Below, piece by piece: positions 25,307-33,771 of a stretch of DNA of 64,000 nucleotides. How positions within the stretch are numbered: position 1 is the first letter of the stretch; each line of letters begins with the position of its first letter. The stretch is taken from positions 1,704,448-1,768,447 of the forward strand of contig NZ_CP054475.1 in the NCBI RefSeq assembly GCF_025345565.1, written 5' to 3'. This DNA comes from Thalassolituus hydrocarboniclasticus. Lineage in GTDB: Bacteria; Pseudomonadota; Gammaproteobacteria; Pseudomonadales; Oceanobacteraceae. The notes under the pieces are model-generated. The model worked only from the letters and a program-made list of their open reading frames with translations. It was not told where the DNA came from and made no database searches. The position numbers and the translations under genes are program-made.

Positions 25307-28062
25307 TATAATTCCACTGCAGTGCAGGCCGCGTCGCTGAACAGGGCTGCAGGTTGTGTATCGCTACCGGCGCTGTGGCTGGCCAGCAGGGTTTTTAATT
25401 CGGGAATGCAGGAGCCGCAATTGGTGCCGCAACGCAGAGCCTTGCCCAGTGCGTCGCTACTATCGCAACCGTTATTAATGGCCTGAATAATCTGTTTTTC
25501 ACCGATCTGGAAGCAGGAGCACACAATGGCACCATGATTCGGGGCATCAGCCGGTTGGCCAGCAAGCAGAGCACGGCGCTGCTGGCTGCTCAGTTCGCTC
25601 TGGGCAAAGCATTCGGTCAGCCACTGACGGTTACTGAACTGCAGATCTTTATGAACAAAAATGACGGCTTCAAGCTGGTTATTAACAATCAGAACATGGC
25701 GGTAATGTTGCTGAGCGGGGTCGCTCAGCGTTAACCACTGGCCTTTTAACGCTTGGTCCGGCAGCCGCTGACGCAGAGCATCGACAAACTCACCGGCATC
25801 GCCCTGACCAGCTACTTCGTAGACCATGCCAGGATGATGGATGTCGTCGCCAAACACACCGCAGGCCCAGTAAGCGCAATCCGGTGTGCCGATATCACGG
25901 CGGCTTAACACAAAGCCCTGCCACCCGGGGCGGAAAGGCTCGGCATTAACCGCACTGTATTTCAGTTCCGGCTGACCGGAGATGGCGTCCACGCTGTTGT
26001 CGGTCAGGGTGCCCATACGTGCGGCACTGGCGTAACGGCTGGTCCAGTGCATAGGTACAAATATTTCGCCGGTGCGCTGGTTATCACTGATATGGGCACG
26101 CAGCAGCAGGCTGCCACGGGGGTTGAATATCCGTACCAGTGAGCCGTCTTCAATCCCGCGCAGGGCGGCATCCTGCGGGTGAATATCGGCGTATGGTTCG
26201 CTGATATGCTGTGCCAGCCTCGGTGCTTTACCGGTGCGGGTCATGGTGTGCCAGTGATCGCGTACACGGCCGGTATTCATAATCAGATCGCCGCCAGTGC
26301 GTGGCAGTGGCAGTTCGGGAGCAACGGCAATAAAGCGTGCTTTACCGTTATCGGTATAGAAGCGACGGTCATCAAAAAAGCGTTGACGCCCCTGCGGATA
26401 TTGCGCATTCACCGGCCACTGTACCGGTGCCATGGCGTCGTACTGCGCGCGGCTCATACCGCTTAATCCGCTTAAATCAAAATCACGGCTGCCGTTATTT
26501 TCAAATGCCGAGAGTCTCGCATGTTCGTCAAAAATATCGGCCGGATGGCTGTAGTTAAATGCATCTGCATGACCCAGGGCATGGGCCACCTGGGTGACAA
26601 TCCACCAGTCGGGCATGGCTTCGCCCGGTGGTGGCAGAAAACCGCGCTGACGTGAAATGCGGCGTTCGGAGTTGGTGACGGTGCCGTTTTTCTCGCCCCA
26701 GCTGGCCGCTGGCAGCAATACATGGGCAGCGGCAGCAGTATCGGTATCGGCCATGCAATCGGAAACCACCACCAGTTCGCAGTGTTTGAGAGCTTCTTTT
26801 ACATCGTCGGCGTCGGGCATGCTGACCAGCGGGTTGGTGGACATAATCCACAGAAATTTGATCTCGCCGCGTTTAACGGCCTGAAACAGGTCAACGGCTT
26901 TCAGGCCCGGACGTTCGGCCAGATTGGATGCCTGCCAGAAGCGCCGTACCCGATCGCGCTCGGCAGCGGAAAAATCCATATGCGCAGCCAGCTGATTCGC
27001 CAGTCCGCCCACTTCACGGCCGCCCATGGCATTGGGCTGACCGGTAATGGAAAAGGGCGTGGCGCCGGGTTTACCAATACGGCCGGTGGCTAAATGCACA
27101 TTGATGATGGCATTGCCTTTATCGGTGCCGGTCGCGCTCTGGTTAATACCCTGAGAATAAAAAGTAACGGTGCGTGGGGTATCGGCAAACCAGTGAAAGA
27201 ACTGCGCCAGATCTGAGGCTTCTATATCCAGTTGCTCAGCAACCTCTTTCAGGCTGCGGCATTGTTGCCGTGCGGTCTCCAGCGCGCTGCCAAAGCCTTC
27301 GGTATGCAGGGCGATAAAATGGTGGTCGAGGTTATTGGTTTCACCGAGATACGCCAGCAGGGCGGTAAACAGAAAAGCATCACTGCCGGGGCGGATAGCC
27401 AGATGCAGATCGGCGAGATCACAGGTGGCGGTGCGGCGCGGATCAATCACCACCACTTTCATATCCGGGTTGGCTTTTTTCGCGGCCACCATGCGCTGAT
27501 ACAACACGGGGTGGGCCCATGCCGCATTGGAGCCGGTCAGCACCAGCAGGTCTGCCTGCTCTAAATCTTCGTAGCAGCCGGGGACGGTGTCGGAGCCAAA
27601 CGCACGCTTATAGGACGCCACGGCGGAAGCCATGCACAGACGGGAGTTGGTATCCATATTGGCGCTGCCGATAAAGCCCTTCATCAGCTTATTGGCAACG
27701 TAATAATCTTCGGTCAGCAGCTGGCCTGAGCCATAAAAGGCCACGGCATCCGGGCCATGGGTGTGGATTACCTGCTGAATTTTATCGGCAATCAGGTTGA
27801 TGGCCTGGCTCCAGCTGCTGCGCTGGCCGTTCATGAGCGGATACATCAGGCGGCCGTTATGGCTGATGGTTTCATGCAGCGCTGAACCTTTTACGCACAA
27901 GCGGCCGAAGTTAGACGGATGACGGCTGTCTCCGGCGACCGGTAACAGCTGTCCATTCTGCTGGCTGATATCAACGCCGCAGCCGACACCGCAGTAAGGG
28001 CAGGTGGTCTGCGTTTGCTGTGTGGCGGTTAACGGCGTTGCTGTCTGCTCAATGGCGCTCAT
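25306..28062 (-). CDS. nasA: Assimilatory nitrate reductase catalytic subunit
   Basis: A 918-residue molybdopterin oxidoreductase. The N-terminal [4Fe-4S] motif is CPYCGVGCGVDI with the fourth Cys in GRLCVKGS. The molybdopterin domains follow (YGSGQLLTEDYYVANKL, SRLCMASAVASYKRAFG, TGSNAAWAHPV, MWIMSTNP-type segment KFLWIMSTNPLVSMPD). The dinucleotide-binding domain is at about 690-810. A BFD-like [2Fe-2S] domain ends the protein (IVCSCFQIGEKQI, then RCGTNCGSCIPEL), as in Klebsiella NasA. It reduces nitrate to nitrite in the cytoplasm. The ATG at 28062 is chosen because the upstream in-frame extension overlaps the leader terminator. Confidence 0.96.
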   Translation of the reverse strand: MSAIEQTATPLTATQQTQTTCPYCGVGCGVDISQQNGQLLPVAGDSRHPSNFGRLCVKGSALHETISHNGRLMYPLMNGQRSSWSQAINLIADKIQQVIHTHGPDAVAFYGSGQLLTEDYYVANKLMKGFIGSANMDTNSRLCMASAVASYKRAFGSDTVPGCYEDLEQADLLVLTGSNAAWAHPVLYQRMVAAKKANPDMKVVVIDPRRTATCDLADLHLAIRPGSDAFLFTALLAYLGETNNLDHHFIALHTEGFGSALETARQQCRSLKEVAEQLDIEASDLAQFFHWFADTPRTVTFYSQGINQSATGTDKGNAIINVHLATGRIGKPGATPFSITGQPNAMGGREVGGLANQLAAHMDFSAAERDRVRRFWQASNLAERPGLKAVDLFQAVKRGEIKFLWIMSTNPLVSMPDADDVKEALKHCELVVVSDCMADTDTAAAAHVLLPAASWGEKNGTVTNSERRISRQRGFLPPPGEAMPDWWIVTQVAHALGHADAFNYSHPADIFDEHARLSAFENNGSRDFDLSGLSGMSRAQYDAMAPVQWPVNAQYPQGRQRFFDDRRFYTDNGKARFIAVAPELPLPRTGGDLIMNTGRVRDHWHTMTRTGKAPRLAQHISEPYADIHPQDAALRGIEDGSLVRIFNPRGSLLLRAHISDNQRTGEIFVPMHWTSRYASAARMGTLTDNSVDAISGQPELKYSAVNAEPFRPGWQGFVLSRRDIGTPDCAYWACGVFGDDIHHPGMVYEVAGQGDAGEFVDALRQRLPDQALKGQWLTLSDPAQQHYRHVLIVNNQLEAVIFVHKDLQFSNRQWLTECFAQSELSSQQRRALLAGQPADAPNHGAIVCSCFQIGEKQIIQAINNGCDSSDALGKALRCGTNCGSCIPELKTLLASHSAGSDTQPAALFSDAACTAVEL

Positions 28063-28086
28063 TGGCAATCCACTCTGAAAAATCCC

Positions 28087-28122
28087 AAAAAAAAGCGCCC
28101 ACAGGTTTTTACCTGTGAGCGC
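28087..28122 (-). terminator. Leader terminator (attenuator) of nasA
   Basis: On the minus strand a hairpin (arms 28122-28111 and 28106-28095, one mismatch, AAAA loop) is followed by eight U residues (28094-28087), 25 bases before the nasA ATG. An intrinsic terminator inside the 5' leader fits NasR-type antitermination, in which nitrate allows read-through. The nrtA leader holds a matching device and nasR is in the window. Confidence 0.8.
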
Positions 28123-28212
28123 CAATGCTCATTCTGCACAACATACGTTTCGTCGCGACAGGCCTTGTAAGCGCTGTGTATGACGGTTGGCATCTGCGTT
28201 GATGCCGGAAAC

Positions 28213-28229
28213 AGCCAGGTAGCGGCCAC
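28213..28229 (-). promoter_or_regulatory. Weak sigma-54 -24/-12 candidate for nasA
   Basis: The minus strand reads TGGCCGCTACCTGGCT, with GG and GC ten bases apart as sigma-54 needs, but the -12 half is poor. It would start transcription near 28202, giving a 140-base leader with the terminator in its second half, similar to nrtA. The rest of the 28123-28542 gap shows no gene I would support. Confidence 0.35.
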
Positions 28230-28542
28230 TTCGTTATCTGAAGCAATTCAAGATAAATGCCAATCCTGCAGAGCTGCCCTGAAAAAGAACGGCAAAGGCG
28301 CAGAATGGATCATCCGTGCAGGGCGGCACAGTATTTCGTCGGCCGGTATTGATTTGGCAAAGAATAAAAATGCGTTTTAGCGGAGCGCGGATTGGTCTTT
28401 ATGACTCAAATTGGTGCGAAGGTGCCTGTGATTTAGCAGGCACTGCCTGAGTTTGCGCTATAAGCAGGCAGAATCGTTGCTACACTCTGAAGATCGGCTC
28501 CAGGTGTGCCGGATCAATTTGTACAGAAAGGCCCGGTATGCG

Positions 28543-29883
28543 ATGACTGACGAAATAAATAACCCCGGAATAAAGCGACTGCTCGCCGAAATCCCTTTGC
28601 TGAATCGCCGTATTCAGCACTATCAGCCGGGTATGCCGATCACCATTCTGACGTTCGGTACCGGTACTGTACCGCCATCACTGGCGGAAAAAATCTGTGC
28701 GGCGGGTTACCGGCTGAAAGAGGTGGAATCCATATCGCATCTGCTGCATCACGAAGGTAATAACACCTGCGCCCTGATTGTTAATCTTGATTCTCTCAAT
28801 AACAAACAGCAGCAACGTGTGCTGCAGCTTGCACAGCAGAATCTGCATCTGCCGGTGCTGGCCATCAGCACAGCCAGCGGCCTGGAAGAGCGCATGGTCG
28901 CAATACGCATGGGGGCGCAGGCGTTTATTACCACGCCGGTTAACGATGATCAGGTTCTGGCGGAAATTAATGCTCTGACGGAGCGCTATGAACGCGACCC
29001 TTATCAGGTACTGATTGTTGACGATCAGCCTTCTGTGGCGGAGTTTCTTTCTTCTACTCTGCAGGAGGCGGGTTTTCATACCCATGTGATTACCAAGCCC
29101 ATGACCGAGCTTATGCCTTATCTGCAGAACCATATCCCCGATCTGATCCTGCTTGACCTCTATATGCCGGGCATTAATGGGCAGGAAATCGCCGGGGTTA
29201 TACGCCAGCAGGATAATCTGATCAGCGTGCCTATTGTTTTTCTGTCGAATGAAATCAGCCCCAAAGTTCAGGTGCAGGCCATGTGTACCGGCGCCGATGT
29301 TTTTTTAAGCAAACCGGTGCAGCCGGTTGATCTGTTGTTTGCCGTAGAATCGCGTATCCGTCGCGGCCGTATGGTACGAAATCTGGTGACCCGTGATTCG
29401 CTGACCGCGCTGCTGAACCGGCGTGAATCCATGCGCCGCCTGCAGGAAGAAGTGCTTCGCTGTCAGCGTTATGGCAATAAACTGTGCGTTGCGCTGCTCG
29501 ATCTGGACCGTTTTAAACGTATAAACGATACCTATGGTCATGCTGTCGGTGACCGGGTTATCAAACATTTTTCTTTGCAGTTAAAAGACAGTCTGCGTGA
29601 CGGCGACATTATTGGCCGTATCGGAGGAGAAGAATTTATAGTGGTGCTGCCGGAAACGACGCTGGCGGTTGCCCGGCGAACTTTTGAACGTCTGGCCGAA
29701 GAATTGCGCGAGAAACCGTTCAGTGATTTCTCCTATAGCTTTTCCGGAGGTCTGGTACGTTGCTTACCCGGGGTTATGGAAGATGCCCTGCTGGAGCAGG
29801 CAGACGTTGCCTTGTATGAAGCCAAAGCTGCGGGTCGTGATCGGGTTGTCTGTGTGGATCATCCGGTATCCGGACACGGATAA
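28543..29883 (+). CDS. PleD-like diguanylate cyclase, two receivers plus GGDEF
   Basis: A 446-residue protein. Residues about 25-120 form a degenerate receiver without a clear phospho-aspartate (LIVNLDSLNN). Residues about 128-245 are a full receiver (VLIVDDQPSVAEF, phospho-Asp in LILLDLYMPGING, Lys in VFLSKPVQP). The GGDEF domain follows (RDSLTALLNRRES, DLDRFKRINDTYGH) with active-site GGEEF and an inhibitory I-site RDGD five residues before it. It makes cyclic di-GMP in response to phosphorylation. The ATG at 28543 follows GAAAGG; in-frame codons upstream look non-coding. No partner kinase is adjacent. Confidence 0.92.
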   Translation: MTDEINNPGIKRLLAEIPLLNRRIQHYQPGMPITILTFGTGTVPPSLAEKICAAGYRLKEVESISHLLHHEGNNTCALIVNLDSLNNKQQQRVLQLAQQNLHLPVLAISTASGLEERMVAIRMGAQAFITTPVNDDQVLAEINALTERYERDPYQVLIVDDQPSVAEFLSSTLQEAGFHTHVITKPMTELMPYLQNHIPDLILLDLYMPGINGQEIAGVIRQQDNLISVPIVFLSNEISPKVQVQAMCTGADVFLSKPVQPVDLLFAVESRIRRGRMVRNLVTRDSLTALLNRRESMRRLQEEVLRCQRYGNKLCVALLDLDRFKRINDTYGHAVGDRVIKHFSLQLKDSLRDGDIIGRIGGEEFIVVLPETTLAVARRTFERLAEELREKPFSDFSYSFSGGLVRCLPGVMEDALLEQADVALYEAKAAGRDRVVCVDHPVSGHG

Positions 29884-29921
29884 AAAAAGCCACACGCGGA
29901 ATTCTCTGAATCCGGTGTGGC
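29882..29921 (-). terminator. Minus-strand terminator behind the GGDEF gene
   Basis: An imperfect hairpin (outer arms 29889-29895 and 29915-29921, GCCACAC/GTGTGGC) has a U7 tract only on the minus strand (29882-29888). On the plus strand no T-run follows. It thus looks like an intrinsic terminator for a transcript coming leftward from the 29.9-30.3 kb gap, where no minus-strand gene is evident. Confidence 0.5.
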
Positions 29922-30188
29922 GAGTGCGCGAATCCGCTTCACAGAGTGAGCGTTTAACGGCCTGAGCATCGCAGGAATCCAATCTCAGCGCAGCCCCTTT
30001 TATTACTCTTGCCTGCCAATCATGTCATTGTTTCTAAGCTTGTCTCATACCCAGTCTATGGCTTTACCTCTTTTGCACTTTTTTATTCCGGCTTGTCTTT
30101 CATTGGTGCCGTTGTCTGGTGTCTGAACGGCGCGGCGGCGGATCTTTTTGTGCAACCCTTACCGTAAATCTTCGCCCGGGATCATTAT

Positions 30189-30205
30189 TGCCCTTAATAA
30201 GGGCA
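30189..30205. promoter_or_regulatory. Palindrome upstream of nirB
   Basis: TGCCCTT-AAT-AAGGGCA is a perfect 7-3-7 palindrome about 105 bases upstream of the sigma-54 -24 element, where an activator would bind. It does not match the NarL 7-2-7 pattern and is a poor NtrC site. The 546-base gap between the GGDEF gene and nirB otherwise holds the minus-strand terminator and the promoter. Confidence 0.4.
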
Positions 30206-30309
30206 GGTTACGGTTTATCCGATATTTTCTGGTGCACTTTCCCTGCATAAAACCCGATCCGGCGCCATAAACAGGCTGTTGATTGCTGAAAACAGGGCAA
30301 ATTTATTCT

Positions 30310-30326
30310 TTGGCATTCATGTTGCT
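30310..30326 (+). promoter_or_regulatory. Sigma-54 promoter of nirBD
   Basis: TTGGCATTCATGTTGCT has GG and GC exactly ten bases apart and matches the TGGCAC-N5-TTGCA consensus at nearly every informative base. Transcription would start near 30338, about 93 bases before the nirB ATG. TGCACTTTCCCTGCA (30233-30247) upstream is a possible degenerate NtrC site. Nitrogen-limitation control is inferred. Confidence 0.75.
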
Positions 30327-30430
30327 AAACCCCTTGTGATGTTTTTGCACTGCAACGGCGTGGTGTGAAAATAGAGCAACGATGCAAATACAGGAGAAAT
30401 CAGATTATGACCCGATAGCGAGGCCATCCC

Positions 30431-32995
30431 ATGAGCAAAAAGCGTATTATCGTCGTTGGCAACGGCATGGTTGGACACAACTTTATCAACACTCTTGCCA
30501 CCTCCGAACATTCCTCCGAATTTGAACTCGTTACCTTCTCAGAAGAACCGCGTCTGGCTTATGACCGGGTACAGCTGAGCAAATACTTTTCCGGCTATAC
30601 CGCCGCTGATCTGGCACTGACCACAACAGATGATTATGAACGTCAGGGCGTGGTATTTACCCTGAACGATAAAGTCGTGGCCATTAACAGTCATGAAAAA
30701 ACCATCACCACCGCCAGTGGCCGTAAAGAAGGTTACGACAAGCTGGTACTGGCAACCGGTTCTTACCCTTTTGTTCCGCCAATTCCGGGCAAAGACCAGG
30801 ATCACTGTCTGGTTTACCGTACTATTGAAGATCTTGAAGCGATTTCTGCCTCGGCCGCCGTGAGTAAAACCGGTGTTGTTGTGGGGGGCGGGCTGTTAGG
30901 TCTGGAAGCCGCAAACGCGTTAAAACAGGCCGGGCTGGAAACCCATGTCGTGGAATTTGCGCCGCGTTTAATGGCCGTACAGCTGGACGAAGGCGGCGGT
31001 AAATTACTGCGCCGTAAAATCGAAGATCTGGGCGTTACTGTTCATACCGAAAAAAATACCAAAGAAATTGTTGCCGGGCAGGAATGCCGCTATCGCATGA
31101 ATTTTGCCGATGGCAGTTTTCTGGAAACCGATATGATTCTGTTCTCTGCCGGTATCCGTCCGCAGGATGAACTGGCGCGTCAGTTCGGACTGGATCTGGG
31201 TGAACGTGGCGGTATTGTTATTAACGATTACTGTCAGACATCCGATGACGATATTTATGCCATTGGTGAATGCGCACTGTGGGATAACAAAATTTTCGGT
31301 CTGGTTGCTCCCGGCTATCAGATGGCCAAAGTCAGTGCCGCACATATTGTCAGTTCGTTAATTACCCACGAAGAACCGGCACTGGCCTTTAAAGGTGCCG
31401 ATATGAGCACCAAACTTAAATTGCTGGGCGTTGATGTTGCCTCTATTGGTGATGCACACGGACATACTGCCGGCAGTCAGAGTTATGTATTTAATGACGA
31501 TATTGCCGAAGTCTATAAACGCCTGATTGTTTCTGCCGATGGTAAAAAATTGTTGGGTGCGGTGCTGGTGGGTGAGGCTGAGGCTTACGGTACGCTGTTG
31601 CAGTTAATGCTGAACGATATGGATATTCCCGGTAACCCGGCGGCACTGATTCTGCCAGCGGTGGATGGTGAAGCTTCCGTCGGACTGGGCGTTGCTGCCT
31701 TACCGGAAACGGCTCAGATCTGTTCCTGTTTTGATGTTACCAAAGGTGATCTGGCGGCAGCGGTGCAGGGCGGTTGTTGCACCATGGGGGATATTAAAGA
31801 CGCGACCAAAGCCTCAACCGGCTGTGGTGGTTGTTCTGCACTGGTGAAGCAGGTGATGGATTCTGAGCTGGTGGCTCTTGGTGTTGAGGTTAATAATAAT
31901 CTGTGCGAACACTTTGCTTATACCCGTGCTGAGCTGGCGGATATTATCCGTGTTAAAGGCTACACCACCTTTGCTCAGGTATTGCAGGGGCATGGTAAAG
32001 GCCATGGCTGTGAAATCTGTAAGCCAACGGTCGGTTCTGTACTGGCCTCCTTCCATAACGAATACATTCTGAAAGACGAGCATATCGGTCTGCAGGATAC
32101 CAATGATATCTTCCTCGGTAATATGCAGAAAGACGGTACTTACTCCATTGTGCCGCGTATTGCCGGTGGTGAAATTACGCCGGATAAACTGATCGTACTG
32201 GGTGAAATTGCCAAAGAATACGACCTATATACCAAAATTACCGGTGGACAGCGTATCGATTTATTCGGCGCGCAATTACACGAATTGCCGCAGATCTGGG
32301 AGCGTCTGGTTGCTGCCGGATTTGAAACCGGCCATGCCTACGGTAAATCGCTGCGCACGGTGAAATCCTGTGTTGGCAGTACCTGGTGTCGCTACGGTGT
32401 GCTCGACAGTGTGTCGATGGCGATTGCACTGGAGAACCGCTACAAAGGCCTGCGTGCACCACACAAAATTAAGTTCGCCGTATCCGGCTGTACCCGCGAA
32501 TGTGCGGAGGCACAGAGCAAAGACATCGGTGTTATTGCCACCGAAAAAGGCTGGAACTTATATGTCTGTGGTAATGGCGGTATGCGTCCGCGTCATGCCG
32601 ATTTATTTGCCACCGAACTGGACGATGAAACCCTGATTAAAACCATTGACCGTGTACTGATGTTTTATGTACGCACCGCCGACCGTCTGCAGCGCACGTC
32701 GGTATGGATGGAAAACCTTGAGGGCGGACTGGATTACCTGCGTGAGGTCGTGGTCGACGACAAACTGGGTATCTGCAGCGAACTGGAAGATGCCATGACC
32801 CGCGTCGTGAGTACTTACCAGTGCGAATGGAAAACAACACTGGAAAATCCGCAAAAACTCAAACGCTTCCAGCATTTTATTAATGCCGATGAAGATGACA
32901 GCAACCTGCTGTATGTGCGTGAACGTGGTCAGCGCCGTCCGGCAACCGCAACCGAGCGGATTGAACTGGTTAACCTCAGCAGTGTGCAGAACTGA
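30431..32995 (+). CDS. nirB: NADH-dependent nitrite reductase, large subunit
   Basis: An 854-residue protein of normal NirB length. FAD domain: IIVVGNGMVGHNF and the second dinucleotide motif GVVVGGGLLGLEAANAL. BFD-type [2Fe-2S] domain: QICSCFDVTKGDL with STGCGGCSALV. The siroheme/[4Fe-4S] nitrite reductase domain carries CVGSTWC (C-x5-C) and SGCTRECAEAQ (C-x3-C). It reduces nitrite to ammonium with NADH in the cytoplasm. The ATG has CGAGG 7 bases upstream. Next gene is nirD, 16 bases on. Confidence 0.98.
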   Translation: MSKKRIIVVGNGMVGHNFINTLATSEHSSEFELVTFSEEPRLAYDRVQLSKYFSGYTAADLALTTTDDYERQGVVFTLNDKVVAINSHEKTITTASGRKEGYDKLVLATGSYPFVPPIPGKDQDHCLVYRTIEDLEAISASAAVSKTGVVVGGGLLGLEAANALKQAGLETHVVEFAPRLMAVQLDEGGGKLLRRKIEDLGVTVHTEKNTKEIVAGQECRYRMNFADGSFLETDMILFSAGIRPQDELARQFGLDLGERGGIVINDYCQTSDDDIYAIGECALWDNKIFGLVAPGYQMAKVSAAHIVSSLITHEEPALAFKGADMSTKLKLLGVDVASIGDAHGHTAGSQSYVFNDDIAEVYKRLIVSADGKKLLGAVLVGEAEAYGTLLQLMLNDMDIPGNPAALILPAVDGEASVGLGVAALPETAQICSCFDVTKGDLAAAVQGGCCTMGDIKDATKASTGCGGCSALVKQVMDSELVALGVEVNNNLCEHFAYTRAELADIIRVKGYTTFAQVLQGHGKGHGCEICKPTVGSVLASFHNEYILKDEHIGLQDTNDIFLGNMQKDGTYSIVPRIAGGEITPDKLIVLGEIAKEYDLYTKITGGQRIDLFGAQLHELPQIWERLVAAGFETGHAYGKSLRTVKSCVGSTWCRYGVLDSVSMAIALENRYKGLRAPHKIKFAVSGCTRECAEAQSKDIGVIATEKGWNLYVCGNGGMRPRHADLFATELDDETLIKTIDRVLMFYVRTADRLQRTSVWMENLEGGLDYLREVVVDDKLGICSELEDAMTRVVSTYQCEWKTTLENPQKLKRFQHFINADEDDSNLLYVRERGQRRPATATERIELVNLSSVQN

Positions 32996-33011
32996 TTATT
33001 AGGAGCCGAAC

Positions 33012-33377
33012 ATGACTTTATTAAATACGCTGAACAACGCTCAGGAACAGAGCCAGGTGGAATGGAATACCGTGTGTCTGCTGGACGATATCGCTCCGGA
33101 TACCGGTGTGTGCGCGCTGTATCAGGGCGAGCAGGTCGCACTGTTCCGGATCGGTGACAGCGATCAGGTGTTTGCCATCAGTAATTACGATCCGCTGGGT
33201 GAGGCCAATGTGTTGTCACGCGGTATTGTCGGTTCCATTGGTGAGCGGCTGGTGGTGGCATCACCCTTATATAAACAGCATTACGATCTGGCGACCGGCG
33301 AGTGTCTGGAAGACAGTGATTTGTTGCTGAAAACCTACCGGGTAAGAGTGGAGCAGCAGCAGGTTCTTCTGGGCTGA
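33012..33377 (+). CDS. nirD: Nitrite reductase small subunit
   Basis: A 121-residue Rieske-fold protein that lacks the Cys/His cluster ligands, as NirD does (YDPLGEANVLSRGIVGS and VVASPLYKQHYDLATGECL). It partners NirB. AGGAG precedes the ATG. The next 330 bases are a TA-flanked mobile repeat, so the nirBD message may be separated from the transporter gene beyond. Confidence 0.96.
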   Translation: MTLLNTLNNAQEQSQVEWNTVCLLDDIAPDTGVCALYQGEQVALFRIGDSDQVFAISNYDPLGEANVLSRGIVGSIGERLVVASPLYKQHYDLATGECLEDSDLLLKTYRVRVEQQQVLLG

Positions 33378-33386
33378 GGCTGCATA

Positions 33387-33716
33387 GGGCCTGTCGACAC
33401 TAAGTAAATCCGGCCTGCTGAGAGCCAGTTTTTCTCAGAACAAGGAGAGAGGAGTGATATTAACGGGTTAAATGAATGACAAACGACGATGTTAATGGGG
33501 AAAACTGGCCTCAGCCCGAAGGGTTATGGCTAAAAATCCCTCATTCTGCGTTGCTGTTCGCTCGCTTAACCCGTTACCAATCTGTCTGGAACAGATTGGC
33601 GTGCCAACCCCTAAGGGGTGAAGCACAGGGATGTGCTGAACATCCCACACTCTCAGCGTCTTGCCTGAGAAATTTTTAGCCGATAACAGGTCTGTTTAAT
33701 TAGTGTCGACAGGCCC
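33387..33716. mobile_element. 330-bp MITE-like element with perfect 17-bp terminal repeats
   Basis: The ends are exact inverted copies, GGGCCTGTCGACACTAA (33387-33403) and its complement (33700-33716). Each is bordered by TA (33385-33386 and 33717-33718). A TA target duplication is the mark of IS630/Tc1-mariner transposition. The inside has no convincing coding frame. It is inferred to be a non-autonomous element moved by an IS630-type transposase encoded elsewhere. It occupies almost all of the nirD-transporter gap. Confidence 0.75.
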
Positions 33717-33736
33717 TAGCTTCAATTGTTGAAACG

Positions 33737-33755
33737 CTGCCCGGAAACCGGGCAG
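33737..33755 (+). other. Hairpin in the nitrate transporter leader
   Basis: CTGCCCGG-AAA-CCGGGCAG, a perfect 8-bp stem, sits 17 bases before the transporter ATG and just after the mobile element. There is no U-tract. It may be an old nirBD 3' end or an RNA structure affecting translation. Confidence 0.45.
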
Positions 33756-33771
33756 TGATATTAATTACCGG

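Noticed and set aside
28180-28380. 66-residue open frame between nasA and the GGDEF gene
   Set aside because: It overlaps the nasA promoter region on the opposite strand, with no family signs and no ribosome site.
30233-30247. NtrC binding site before nirB
   Set aside because: TGCAC and TGCA halves are present, but the spacing is two bases short of the usual 17-bp site; kept only as a remark.
33476-33679. Possible 67-residue gene inside the MITE
   Set aside because: Its sequence has no transposase features and the element is too short to be autonomous.
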